Positions 44,463 through 55,954 of a DNA stretch of 64,000 bases are shown piece after piece. Position 1 is the stretch's first letter; the number at the start of each line of letters is the position of its first letter. The stretch covers positions 43,890,523 to 43,954,522 of the forward strand of contig OZ024825.1 of the NCBI GenBank assembly GCA_964016985.1. The letters run 5' to 3'. Position numbers and translations under genes: made by a program. The notes beneath the pieces are model-generated. The model was not told the origin of the DNA, did no database searches, and saw only the letters and a list, made by a program, of their open reading frames with translations. The stretch comes from Anodontia alba. Lineage: Eukaryota > Mollusca > Bivalvia > Lucinida > Lucinidae.

Positions 44463-46540
44463 AAAAGGTAAGAGAAAAGTCCAGGGAGTGCCACAATCAC
44501 AAACCGCAGCCCTTCCCAGTTACTAAGAGGAAGAGGAAACCGACAAATCCAAACAAGCACAAATCAAACAAACGTACGAAAAGCACTAAGATAAGCTCTT
44601 TCTTCCCAAAGCGAGGTAGTCGCAAAGCTAAAAGGACTGAACAAACACAATAACAAAATGACACAAGGTAAGACACAAAACAATTCGCCCCGTAGAATAA
44701 CAAAAAAGGTAAGAGAAAAGTCCAGGGAGTGCCACAATCACAAACCGCAGCCCTTCCCAGACACAAGAGGAAGAGGAAACCGAAAAATCCAAACAAGTAC
44801 AAATTCAGCAAACGTACGAAAATCACTAAGATTAGCTCTTTCTTCCCCAAGCGAGGTAGTTGCAATGCTAAAAGGACTGAAAAACACAAGAACAAAATAA
44901 CAGAAGGTAAGACATACAACAAATCGCCTCGTAGAACAAACCACAAAGCAACAAAGAGTAAGACCAACACCGGGACCACCGCCTTAGAACGGTCAGTAGA
45001 GAAAACCATCGTGGGGGGTGGCTAAAGCACTTTTACAGCTAACCAACTTCACCCTGGGTCCCGATGCTACTCTTAATACAAAAATACATAAAAAATTGGT
45101 TCGCATAAAGGCTCCTAACTCAGTCAATGCATCAAAGCGAAAACATAAAAATCAAATTAATCACTATAATAAACAAAGGAGTACTCATGGCTAATTCTAC
45201 TGTATGCTGGAGTAAATGAAAATTAATAGTTGAACCAGGGCGGGCCAAGCCAAAGGCATATCGTCAAGCCCCAACCCACTGGTTAAAGTTTTACGAAGAG
45301 GCCGTCATTGAGTCTGAGGCCCGAACCGCCGTCGTGCAATTAAAGAGTGAAGCATAGCTATAAACAATGATTGGGTTGACAACTAGGCACGCAGTCTGCC
45401 GCATAATATCCAGGCTATGGCCAATTCTTTTTTATAACGGTTAATAAGTTTTCTGAATTGCTCCGAAAAGTTAGATTTACCTACAATTTTTTTTTCTAAA
45501 TCTGTACACTAAGTCACCGTAAAATATTGGTTTCGATATACCTTGTTGCAGAAGTGTTTTCAGACTGACGCTATATTTTTCTACCAAGGCACTGAGTCAG
45601 CGATAAAATTTCGAAAACGCATTGCGAAGTTTAAAATAACGATAGCGCTGCTTAAGAAGTTTGGCAGTAAGGGCTTTACTACGGTAGTTTAAGTCATTAA
45701 GATTTAAAGAAGCTCTTGCGAATCTAATAAGTTGAGATATGTATACTCTATATGAGGTACGCCGGGGAACATCGCCATCCATACAAGGGAAATTGACTAT
45801 ATCAAAATCAAAAATCGTACCGTTTATCATAAATTTTGGTGGAAACTGTACCATTAGAAATACATAGATTCAAATCCAAAAAAAGCTGCCTCGGTATCGC
45901 AAGAATTTGCTCTATTTAATTGGAGTTCTGTAGGGTATATGCGGCCCACCATTTGGTCAAAGTAAATATTGTCAATATTTAATAAATCATCCAAACATTT
46001 CAAGGTATCTTAAATTAAAATCCTCAATAATGTCAGCCTGATTTTCACGTGAGAGAGACTTCATGAAATCTCTCTCAAAACAAATCTGTAGCAAGAGGGG
46101 CGCAGTTAGTTCCCATCGGAATACCAATAGTTTGTCTATAAAGTTTAGTTCCAAATCTAATAAAGATATTATCCAAAAGATAAACAAGGATAGAATTAAA
46201 CTTGTGTATAATATTTTTCACAGGTTGAACCAAAACTTTACTAGACAATCATGAATGACCATCTATCCGGAAATGTTGATAAAGAAACGTATTAATTTTC
46301 TTTGTTTTTTTAGTTTAAACAAATGTTCCTTAAACCTTGTTTTAAGGGCCCGTTTGGTCTGTCCAACATACTGCATTCCTCAGCCTTCTTCGCTGCAAGT
46401 GAGAACATTTACAACAATTTCTGATTTTCAGTCCAAATCAGAGTTGTTTACAACTGAAAATTGTCTAAGATTAACTAAGGAATAACAGTTGACTGACAAA
46501 TTAAATGATTGCAGCAGATGCAACTCTTGGCATTGCACTT
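44463..46540 (-). mobile_element. Penelope-like element relic with permuted domains (Naiad-type)
   Basis: A 2.1-kb minus-strand retroelement. In reading order it has a Cys-rich segment and a GIY-YIG endonuclease (46540-46210), a partial reverse transcriptase (46190-45600) and a C-terminal tail region (45600-45160). A 3' region of about 700 bases (45185-44463) follows, and is also found alone at 3170-3715 and 47785-48080. In this copy the 3' region has a tandem duplication of about 240 bases (44465-44704 and 44705-44945). Endonuclease before RT is the reverse of classical Penelope order and matches the Naiad group of PLEs described from invertebrates. Confidence 0.8.
45160..46540 (-). pseudogene. 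Penelope-like GIY-YIG endonuclease plus reverse transcriptase, broken
   Basis: Seen on the minus strand: a cysteine cluster (KCNAKSCICCNH), then EIVVNVLTC and GMQYVGQTKRALKTRFKEHL, which are the GIY-YIG core with its YVG half and catalytic Arg. The following LYQHF-IDGHS supplies the His pair of the PLE CCHH motif. The next recognisable part is RT sequence: FIRFGTKLYRQTIGIPMGTN, ERDFMKSLSRENQADIIE, and, in another frame, CLDDLLNIDNIYFDQMV with the catalytic Asp pair. FDFDIVNFPCMDGDVPRRTS and YISQLIRFARAS follow, and the C-terminus is FSEQFRKLINRYK and MRQTACLVVNPI. The RT fingers and the CxC linker region between endonuclease and RT are deleted, and several frameshifts are present. In-frame UGA codons at 46428-46430 and 46380-46382 fall in the Cys-rich approach to the YVG motif; see findings. 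It is not functional. Confidence 0.8.
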
Positions 46541-46790
46541 AGAAATATTAGGGTACATACTGTTCCTTTTATACGGATTCTTATATTTTAGAAATATATC
46601 AAACTTAAAGTTTAACTAGATTTTTTCCGGTTTTCTTCTTGTCTTTATTTTACTTTAAAAGATATACAAAATAGAAAATTAAAATGTCGCTACACTGAAA
46701 ATTTATTTCATAACTGATAATAGCAAAACACATTTCCTTTATATTTTTTCTGAAAATGTATAAAATTAAATAGAAAACATAATAAATTGA
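46541..46790. other. No recognisable feature
   Basis: AT-rich spacer. Confidence 0.4.
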
Positions 46791-46794
46791 AACT

Positions 46795-46872
46795 AAGATT
46801 CGAACCACAATGTCCAGATTTGTCATTTAGGAAACCTACCACTGAGCTACTGCGGATTTACAGGTAACCTGC
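46795..46872 (-). repeat. tRNA-like SINE head
   Basis: On the minus strand AATCCGCAGTAGCTCAGTGG includes an A box (TAGCTCAGTGG), and 35 bases on there is a B box (GGTTCGAATCT). The spacing and base changes suit a SINE head rather than a tRNA gene. The body is not recognised with confidence. Confidence 0.5.
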
Positions 46873-46979
46873 TTATGATATTTATTGAAGGTTGCTATTC
46901 GGGTGGCGTTTATCTATTTATTAAAATGGACTTGGTCTAACAATATAAACAATCAGTGACGCAACTGTCAACTTATCCT

Positions 46980-47770
<791 letters not shown>

Positions 47771-47784
47771 AGCATTAACCGACC

Positions 47785-48080
47785 GTTCTAAGGCGGTGGT
47801 CCCCGTGTTAAAGACTAACTCTTTGTTGCTTTGTGGTTTATTCTACGAGGCGATTTGTTGTATGTCTTTCCGTGTGTCATTTTGTTCTTGTGTTTTTCAG
47901 TCCTTTTAGTATTGCGATTACCTCGCTTGAGGAAGAGAGAGCTAATCTTAGTGCTTTTCGTACGTTTGTTCGGTTTGTGCTTGTTTAAATTTGTCGGTTT
48001 CCTCTTCCTCTTGGGGTCTGGGAGGGGCTGCGGTTTGTGATTGTGGCACTCCCTGGACTTTTCTCTTATCTTTTTTCATT
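47785..48080 (+). mobile_element. Penelope-like element, 3' end fragment
   Basis: Starts at GACCGTTCTAAGGCGGTGGT and follows 3420-3710 and the reverse of 45000-44705 closely: TTGTGGTTTATTCTACGAGG, TCTTAGTGCTTTTCGTACGT, TGTGATTGTGGCACTCCCTG, ending TTTTCTCTTATCTTTTTTC. A hydrophobic frame of about 70 codons is open across it. Confidence 0.75.
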
Positions 48081-48104
48081 TGAGGTCAACTGCAATAAAA
48101 AATA

Positions 48105-48178
48105 TGAAATTTACTGAAACTTTATTTTCCATCATTTTGTAGGCAAATTTACATTGCCACTGTCAGAGATCCTTTCAG
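48105..48178 (-). mobile_element. SINE-C, 3' fragment
   Basis: Reverse complement of the last 70 bases of the SINE at 21426-21718: TTTACTGAAACTTTATTTTC, CATCATTTTGTAGGCAAATT and ACATTGCCACTGTCAGAG. Confidence 0.8.
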
Positions 48179-48835
48179 ACTGTCGCCTGCTACAAATTGT
48201 CTCAGCACTCGAATGATTAAATCGTCTGGTAACGGTTTCTTGAACAGAAAACAAGAGTTTCACAAGCGGCACATTGTAGGCCCGTTTGCTCAAACAATGG
48301 GGCCAACATTTGTAAAGGAATTGTAACCAATGTACACTGTATGTATGGCTCAATGATGGACAGGTAGACAAATACGAATAGCAACTCTGTAATTAATGAT
48401 TGCACCTATATTAAAACAATTGACATATTAAATGTTGTTAGTATAACTAAATAAAAAAAGAGCTTCCAGGATGAAGTGGCGCAGATGTTGAGAAATTGAG
48501 GTCAGACAAGGGAAATAATTTATAAAATAAGTACACTAGAGTAACCATTCTTGGTCCTAATGTATTCCCTTGGCAATATACACACCACCATTAAGTTTCG
48601 TTAAAATATTTAAAATGGTTGAGGAATTAGAGAAGGAAAAGAAAATGTAGTTAGAGTGCAAATAATTCAGGACATAAGTAAGCCATAGTTGTGGTTCTTG
48701 CTCATAATATATTGCCCATTATTATATATATTCCTACGAAATGTCATTAAAATATTTCAAAGTGTTATGACATTTTGGATTGAATGAGAAAAGCCTAAAC
48801 AATTAATTTGCATATGGGTAGTTATGAAATAATAA
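48179..48835. other. No recognisable feature
   Basis: Anonymous DNA leading into the array. Weak array-like wording (ATTCCTACGAAATGTCATTAAA) is visible from about 48720. Confidence 0.45.
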
Positions 48836-48839
48836 TTAA

Positions 48840-50270
48840 CAGCTCCAACCACTGGTAACTAGAAAGGGGGAGCAATCATTCTTGCACGCAACACGTCGTC
48901 CTAATACACATTCCTATAAAGTTGCATGAAGATATCCCTAACGGTAACTTACTTATGGCGCGTACAAGAATGTCTGAAAAAATAATCAAAGGGCATAACT
49001 TGGAAACTAAGAAAAAGGGAAAAATCATTCTTGTGCATTACACGTCGTCGATACCTAATACATATTCCTATGAAGTTGCATTAAGATATCCCTGACGGTT
49101 ACTGAGTTATGTCGCGTACAAGAATTCTGGAAAAAAATAATCAAAGTGGCATAACTTGGAAACTAAGAAAGGGAGAACAATCATTTTTAGCGCGACACAG
49201 CGTCCTGACCTAATACATATGCCTATAAAATTGCATGAAGATATTCTACACTGTTACTGAATTATGGAGCGTACGAGAATGTTTGGAAAATTAATCAAAG
49301 GGGCATAACTATGAAACTAAGAAAGCTGAAACAATCATTCTTGTGCGCGACACGCCGTCCTGACCTCATACATAGTTTTTTAATGTTGCATGAAGATATC
49401 CCTAATGGTTAATGAGTTATATCGCGTACAAGAATTCTGGAAACATTATTCAAAGTAGCATAACTTGGAAACTAAGAAAGAGGGAACAATCATTCTTCTT
49501 GTGCGCGACACAGCGTCCTGACCTAATACATATTCCTATAAAATTGCATAAAGATATTCTGAACGGTTACTGCATTATGGAGCGCACAAGAATGTTTGGA
49601 AAAATAAATCAAATGGGAATAACTTGGAACATAAGAAAGGGGGGACAATTATTCTTGTGCGCGACATATTGTCGTGACCTAGGACATGTTCTTATAAAGT
49701 TGCATGAAGATATCCCTAACGGTTACTGAGTTATGGCGCGTGTACATATGTTTAGAAAAAATAATCAAAGGGGCATAACTTGTAAATTAAAAAAAAGGGG
49801 AGCAATCATTCTTGTGCGCGACAAGTCGTCTTGACCTAATACATATTCCTGTAAAATTGCATGAAGATATCCTAAACAGGTACTGAATTATGGAGCGTAC
49901 AAGAATGTTGACGGACGGACGGTTAGAAAAAGTAATCAAATGGGCATAACTTTCACAATGAGAAAAGGAGATTAATCATTTTTGTGCGCGACACATGGTC
50001 ATGACCTAATATTTATTCCTGTAAAGTTTCATGAAGATAAATCTAACAGTTACAGAGTTATGGTGCCTACACGAATATCTGGAAAAAATCAAAGGGGCAC
50101 AACTTGGAAACTAAGAAAGTGGGATAAATTATTCTTGTTCGCGACACGTCGTCCTGACCTAATACATATTCCTATAAAATTTCACAAAGATATCCTGAAC
50201 GGTTACTGAGTTATGAAGCGTACAATAATATTGACGGACGGACGGACAGCCCCATGCCATAATACGTCGT

Positions 50271-50310
<40 letters not shown>

Positions 50311-50340
50311 CTTCTTCTTCTTCTTAAACGGGCGTATAAA
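48840..50340 (+). mobile_element. Tandem-array element B (about 155-bp units)
   Basis: Eight or nine units share GGGGCATAACTTGGAAACTA, GGGA-CAATCATTCTTGTG, CGCGACACGTCGTCCTGACC and ATACATATTCCTATAAA, with starts near 48991, 49145, 49300, 49455, 49612, 49765, 49938 and 50092. (GACG)-type repeats occur within the seventh unit (49912) and again at the end (50234-50249). The end CCATAATACGTCGTGG pairs with ACGGGCGTATAAAATGG (50326-50342) across a T/CTT run. It is thus a terminal hairpin with an expanded loop. Confidence 0.78.
50275..50325. repeat. Poly-T and (CTT)n tract
   Basis: 35 T bases then CTT repeats, sitting inside the terminal hairpin of array element B. Confidence 0.9.
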
Positions 50341-50623
50341 ATGGTCACACTATAGCATGTAGCCGTTTGCACGGCGCATGGGAACTAATTTAAGAGGACA
50401 AAGTACACTTGGTAGAGTGTTTCGCCACTTTTACAACGGAGACAATTTTGTGTCTTCATATTTACTTTCCTACACACCAATCCCCTTCTGAAGAGAGGTA
50501 CATTTAAAAATCTTCGACAGAATTGCCTGCCCTGAAAGTATATTATTTTCCCTTGCATATAGCTGGCGGTCTGAGAGAATTAACATTTTGGATAAATGTA
50601 CGCTGCGCATACCCAGATCACAT

Positions 50624-50860
50624 TACGAAAAGACGCTTACTTAAATATATTGAAAATTTCACCACCAAAACTATTGAAAGTTTTCGGATAAAAATTCGAA
50701 TATTTTTCAAATTTCTGCTCAAAACATAGATTGCGTGTACTCGTTAGAACCGTCTTGCCAAGCAGAAATAAGAAAAATAATGTATACCCTGTAAACCCCA
50801 GTTTTACTATATAAAAATGGGGGCTTAAGGGGGTCAAAATTATATAGGTATGTTTTCGTG
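50624..50860 (+). mobile_element. 276-class foldback MITE, palindrome-deleted copy
   Basis: Left TACGAAAAGACGCTTACTTA, then CATAGATTGCGTGTACTCG and TTAGAACCGTCTTGCC, then directly AGCAGAAATAAGAAAAATAA. One arm of the central palindrome is gone. The right half (CCCCAGTTTTACTATATAAA, ATATAGGTATGTTTTCGTG) is complete, with AT outside both ends. Confidence 0.85.
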
Positions 50861-50862
50861 AT

Positions 50863-52254
50863 AATATCGCACATATGCACTACCTTGTTAGGATCTATTT
50901 CAGTGTTCAAAAATACACGTGCACCAACCTATTAAAATATGGGCTTTTTATGTGAATGCATACTTAGTTACTGCCATAGCTGTTAACAGCAGCTCTATAA
51001 ATCGCCTAAATGCATGTAACAGTATTTTTTGGATTAACAATCCACTGCAGTAGAATAAAAAAGAAAATGTCGACTTTTCAAGTCGGTAAATCAGAATGTT
51101 TTAGTACATCTTTGTGATTGAAAGAATGCTTATGCAGTGCCCTTTGTGCGCATGTGGGATATGTTATAAAATTCCGGTCGAATTTAAGACCGCTCCGTTA
51201 TTAAGACCAGCTTTTTGCAGTCCTAAATGTTTTCTTTCTTAATATTTTATTTTGAATATTAAGACCGCCCTACCAATTAGACCACTTTCAGACAGTCCCT
51301 AAAATGGTCTTAATAGCAGAGATTTACTGGGCGGATAGCCAAGACTCTGATCAGCCTGCGTGGATGCGCTAGATAGTCTGTGTCTTCGCTGGGCGCTTTT
51401 TTTTTTTCTTTCAGAAAATGTTTCTGTTTCTTTTTCTGTGTTGAACGACAGATGGGGTAGGTAACCAAGAAAATATATGCAGTAGGACTTGTAACACGGA
51501 TAAAAGGCGAGGGTTGAGCACTAATAGAACAAGGTTCAAACCCCAACGGTTTTGCTGTTGACAGTTTTTGATGCAGATTTTTTCTGCTTCAGGTCCGCTT
51601 CGTTTGTTCGCTATGTTTTTGTTGAGGTGCCTCTTTATGATGTTATTTTAACCCTTGTCCATTGCTTGAGAAGGTAAAGTTTGTTACTGTTACATTTACT
51701 GATATCCAAATATTAAATTTCAACTCGGGTACTCCTTGTCGTTTATTATCTTTTTTTCTTTTTTTTTTTTTTTTTTTTTTTTCTTAATCAAGGTTTTTTT
51801 ATTATTATCCTTTCTTGTTTTATTTGTTCATTCTATGTCACCAAAACGTTATTTCGTGCGTGGTGGGCTTTGTTCCGTAATTGTAGCCTCTCTTGGGCAT
51901 TTACACATTTAAAGGATTTCTGTATCGTCTCAAACAGCTTCGACCATATGGCAATGACTTGTACCTGCCCTAGAATCTGTTTCAACAACCACTATTTCTG
52001 TGGTCTCCCATTCTATAGCCGTTCAACTAGCATCACCCAGGACTTTTATATAGGATGTGCTTCAGGCCAGACGGTTACATGCTATGGTTTATGATTGGAC
52101 CGTGTTAACTCCGAGTATCTCCATTCTATTTAAAAAAAAATCCAGATCAGGTTTTTTAACTGTTTACTCTTTACACTAGTTTCAGAAAAAAATCCACTGT
52201 TTGGTCAGCAATTCAGTTTTCAACTATTCCTAGTAAATATACAAGTGAAAATAC
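50863..52254. other. Anonymous DNA with homopolymer tract
   Basis: Contains repeated wording TTAAGACCGC/TAAGACCA (51185-51310) and a T run at 51755-51782. A short 'TCTGATCAGCCTGCGTGGAT' block (51345) is a remnant of the GCGCAG MITE group. No gene was seen. Confidence 0.5.
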
Positions 52255-52420
52255 TCAGGATATGCCACAATCACGAAGCGCTCCCGAGGCACCAAAAGGA
52301 GGGGATATCAGGAACAAATAATTACAAAACAAACAACACATACGAAACCACAGACGCACAAAGAAGAACTGCAACAGAGAAACCGCCTTCAGGATGCCAG
52401 TAGTAAAAACACTGGAAGCC
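52255..52420 (-). repeat. PLE-tail-like fragment
   Basis: On the minus strand: AGGCGGTTTCTCTGTTGCAG, TCCTGATATCCCCTCCTTTT, GCGCTTCGTGATTGTGGCAT. This matches the landmark order at 10760-10865 and, more distantly, the PLE ends. Confidence 0.5.
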
Positions 52421-52819
52421 TAAACCAGTTTTACTCGCGACAATCATCACCCTTAATTCTGATGCAGCTCCAAATAACAAATACATGTTCGGTCCGCATA
52501 GGGACCTCATCTGTAAAACATAACAGTGAAACAATCACGTATGTAGTTTGCGCCTCACAAACGTTCTGAACCTCTAACGTGTTTCATCTGGAGCTAGTTA
52601 CTAGGATTGTTTCTATTTGTATGCGTATAGCTCATCATCATTGCTAACAATTTGCATTTCAGATCATCAGTGCAGTTGTCTATGATTGCACAATTGGTGA
52701 ATGAAGACAGGCTTTCCTCCAGATACCTTTCATTTCGCTTACTGTCTAATCACCAGAAAACTTCTATTCTCTTCTCACTCGACACAATAAGACGTTGATG
52801 TTTTTTTTTTTTTTTGTTG

Positions 52820-52853
<34 letters not shown>

Positions 52854-53184
52854 CCTTTCAACAACGTTATACCACGAAACTGATCAGCACCATTTTATGT
52901 TCGCAAACTAAAGAAAAGTTTAAAACCCTCAATGCAAATGTACTGTCGTCAGATGTTTGCCTTGATATAAATTAAAATATCAAAACATGCGATCCAGTGA
53001 TTTGCAAGTATTTTTTCATTGTATGTATTTTAAGGATTTTAAATTAATTCATTTCATTATCCAGCTGCATTGAAATCAACAACTTGTCAGGTTTATGACT
53101 TATCAGCTGTATGCCCTATCAAAGCCCCCTCTTGTATCACGTATCGTGGCTGTGGTGGAATGCAAGATGACATCATCATAAGAT
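52421..53184. other. No gene; long T tract
   Basis: 52801-52849 is almost pure T with one GTTG interruption. No coding or repeat end was recognised. Confidence 0.5.
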
Positions 53185-53187
53185 CAG

Positions 53188-53372
53188 GGCCCAGTTGTTC
53201 AAAGCGTAGTTAGCTTAACGAGCTCGTTAAGGGTCATTTCGTTAACTGTTTTAGCAGATTCAATATACAATATTCTGATATTTTTTGCTGAAAAAATGTG
53301 AGTAGCTTTTGCTCGATCTAAATTTTAACGAATCGTTAACTAAGGACGTCGTTAGCTTTGAACAACTGGGCC
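53188..53372. mobile_element. CWG MITE, internally deleted copy (185 bp)
   Basis: Ends GGCCCAGTTGTTCAAAGC and GCTTTGAACAACTGGGCC with CAG on both sides (53185-53187, 53373-53375). The interior jumps from GTGAGTAGCTTTTGC to TCGATCTAAATTTTAACG, so one arm of the central palindrome and about 55 bases are missing. Confidence 0.9.
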
Positions 53373-54345
53373 CAGGACTTCGGTAGCGGAGATAGGTGTC
53401 CCTGGCAGCGTTGCATAGGCTCTTTCGTTGGATTTGTAGGGTGTGAAGTGTTGATAACTATGGGCGAAGGCAAGAAAAAATAGAGATATATATCGAAATA
53501 AAATAAAATAAGGGGGCGCAGGGGTGGGAGTGGGGGGACAGAATGTCAAGTATTCAAGTCTCAATATAGTTGAAGAAGATAATTTTGCTTTATGGTTTTG
53601 TGGTGCTGGTAGAATTGTAAACGGTTCAGACACTGAGCAAGTATACCTAGGGGCAGTATGGTATGTGTTTACTAGTTTACTTCCATGCATATCACTTCGA
53701 CTATGGAATATAACATTCATAAAAGCTAAAGGTTTATGGCGAATTATCTGTGTCTACACTGTAGACCAAATTGGACGACAAACATTTACTTGTTCCCAGA
53801 CAAAAGTATTCTACATTCATTATAATAATAACAATGTACATGTTTATGTCTCCAACTAATTCTTATATAATATTTGGGGAGATGTGCACATATAGTAGAA
53901 TCTGAAACAAATAAAGAGAGTATTAACAGTAAAATATGTTGGTCTGCTTGTATTATACAACAAAAACAGTTCATCTTTTCACACCGATTTTTCGTACCTT
54001 ACTGATGGTTAAATATCGCCTCCAACAACCTTTCAGTCAGATCTGGAATAATGAAAACTCTATTGTTGTTATATATGATGTGTTAGGAGTAAGACCTTAG
54101 CTTTAAAGTGATTAAATTATCCTGATACCTAACAGACCAGTCATACCTCTATTTTTGTATTCCATTTTTGTTTTTGTTTTTATCTAAAGCGCGACCTTCT
54201 GCTCAGGAAACAGACACTGTACCTCTAATCTATCATATCTATTTCTAACGACGTCAACATTTTGTTTGCAGAGAATAACTATAATCTAACTGAACGGTTA
54301 AAGATGAATATTTGATGAATTAAATATAAGAAATACCATGGAAAG
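53373..54345. other. No recognisable feature
   Basis: Overlapping open frames on both strands at 53350-53860 have no motif and are judged spurious. Confidence 0.5.
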
Positions 54346-54349
54346 TCAC

Positions 54350-54930
54350 AATAACGAACACGACCTTCAAAATAGGGTTCAACCCTTCCATCCTTGCAGT
54401 CCAATGCATATACCTTTGCAAACAGTGCGGATCCCGATAAGACGGCTCGTTACGAGCCATTTTGTTATCAAATTTTGACTGCAACAATACAACAATTGAT
54501 GAGACCCGATTTGGAGCACCCAGGGATGCAAGGATTAAGTATATGAAATAAAAAACATTACTGCGTAGAAAACGGTACACGTACGTACAAACAAAATGAG
54601 AACGAACAAAGACAAATCGCAACAGAAATAACGGTCAACAGGATACATGTGTTTGCATGGGGATGAAGCGGAGGTGCGCTGTCATAGAAAGTCTCCAAGT
54701 ACTTCAGCATAGGGCCGTTTTTATTTTAATTTCCTTGGGATTATTGACAGAGCCTTTTCTGTTATTTTGGAAAATCGAGTTCCGCTGAGTCAGTTGCTAG
54801 AAAAGGGTTGGGATATGCAGACCTACAACTACATTGCGGTCAAATGAAGAGTCTCAATAAAAGCGAGACACCAAATGACATTATTGTATGTGTTCTTTGT
54901 TTCCAATGGCAAAAACTATAGAGTCTTACT
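54350..54930 (-). repeat. Dispersed repeat shared with 61.3 kb
   Basis: The minus strand from about 54910 down to 54650 matches 61315-61520: ACAAAGAACACAT, TTTTATTGAGACTCTT, CAATAATCCCAAGGAAAT against AGTAATCCCAAAGGAAAT. Below 54640 a CTGTTGACCGTTATTTCTGT block recalls the PLE tail. A hairpin GGCTCGTTACGAGCC lies at 54445-54459. Confidence 0.55.
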
Positions 54931-55424
54931 TAACTTCAGTGGAGGTAAGTGCCGTCTGGCTGCCGTAAGAAGTCTACCCTTACGTGTTCATAGTGTACCA
55001 TGAAAATATGTAAAAGGGTAATAAGGTTATTACAAAGACAGACTTTTACGAACAGTAATTGGAGATAATTGGAGATAACTGTAAAAGTAAAAACATTCGT
55101 CAGATATTTTTTATAAATACTTGTTCGTGTCTCAATATCTTTCTATACTCTCACCAAGAATAATAAACGAACCAGCTCAATTCATGCATTGTTTCATATT
55201 AACCAGATTAACATAAATGCGCGAACAGACTGCCTGTGAAAATAGCGTAGATTCAGATCCACCACTAAGAGCAGCAGTAAGATGTGGATTAGCTGCGCTT
55301 ATCTTAATATTCAAATAATCGGTGGTCCTGGGAAATTACCAATATTTTAGGATACGTACGGTAAAAAGTTGCGGTAGTAAATAACAATACAGAAGCATGC
55401 TTCTTTTGCACCACAGGTTGTTTA

Positions 55425-55431
55425 TTCTTAC
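55425..55431 (-). promoter_or_regulatory. 5' splice donor of GPCR exon
   Basis: GTAAGAA directly after CAG. It is consistent with the U1 consensus, and the reading frame loses GPCR similarity immediately after it. Confidence 0.82.
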
Positions 55432-55839
55432 CTGGAGAAATGGAACTATTTTACACATGACATCGCCTAAGTACCATGATTCTGTCGTATCTGCCAGTAA
55501 TGATGGCGGTAAACATATCAAAAGAACCATGAAGTCGGCTAAGGCCAAGTTCAAAATAAATATATTTATTATAGTTCTCATGTGAGTTATTCGAATAACT
55601 ACAAAGCATACAAGTCCATTTCCGATAAGGCCGAGGATGAATATTAAACTGTAAATAGCTATAATAATCCATTCCGAAAAGTCCGGGAAAATATATTCCT
55701 GTATAAGACTCGAACATTCAGAAACAAGCATACAGGTCCTAACTCCTAGACACTCGTTTACATAAAGTTTGTCACCCGAAACGTTGAGTGTTCCAAACGA
55801 GCGCGTTATATTACAGCCCGCTTCCGTGAGATTAACCAT
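55432..55839 (-). CDS. Class A peptide GPCR (orexin/allatotropin-receptor-like), first coding exon
   Basis: A 136-codon first coding exon of a rhodopsin-family receptor, expected at the plasma membrane and coupled to G proteins. The ATG is at 55837-55839; an in-frame TGA lies about 65 bases upstream. The extracellular N-terminus has three N-glycosylation sites (Asn3, Asn10, Asn19) and ends in IQEYIFPDFSEW, which resembles the segment before TM1 of orexin and allatotropin receptors. TM1 is about residues 57-82, with GN at 73-74. TM2 is about 90-115, with NLALAD (Asp102 is the conserved 2.50 position). WYLG at 122-125 is extracellular loop 1, and Cys129 is the disulfide Cys at the top of TM3. 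The exon ends at IVPFLQ with CAG|GTAAGA at 55432/55431, phase 0, a position that I recall as shared with orexin receptors. Ligand and subtype are inferred only. TM3-TM7 exons were not found in the window. Confidence 0.85.
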
Positions 55840-55946
55840 GTTCACGAGGAAAATACAATACGCCAACTGATGAAAATTCCGTTGCTGGTTTGATTGTCAC
55901 CGAATACCAATAAGCTTGATATTAAAGCATTTGGTGTTTACAGTCT

Positions 55947-55954
55947 CTTTTATA
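55947..55954 (-). promoter_or_regulatory. Possible TATA box of the GPCR gene
   Basis: TATAAAAG on the minus strand, 108 bases upstream of the ATG. If used, transcription would start about 80 bases before the ATG. An alternative is a spliced 5' leader (see 56268). The motif is common by chance in AT-rich DNA. Confidence 0.35.

Noticed and set aside
44497..45009. 170-codon hydrophobic open frame
   Set aside because: It overlaps the PLE 3' region and its tandem duplication. It is described as part of that element and not as a host membrane protein gene.
53352..53859. Overlapping open frames of 111 and 122 codons on opposite strands
   Set aside because: Mutually exclusive, without motifs, and the right end of a MITE supplies part of one of them.
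54320..54622. Possible second exon of the GPCR
   Set aside because: No TM3 DRY-like motif or later TM motifs in its translation; the segment is part of a dispersed repeat.
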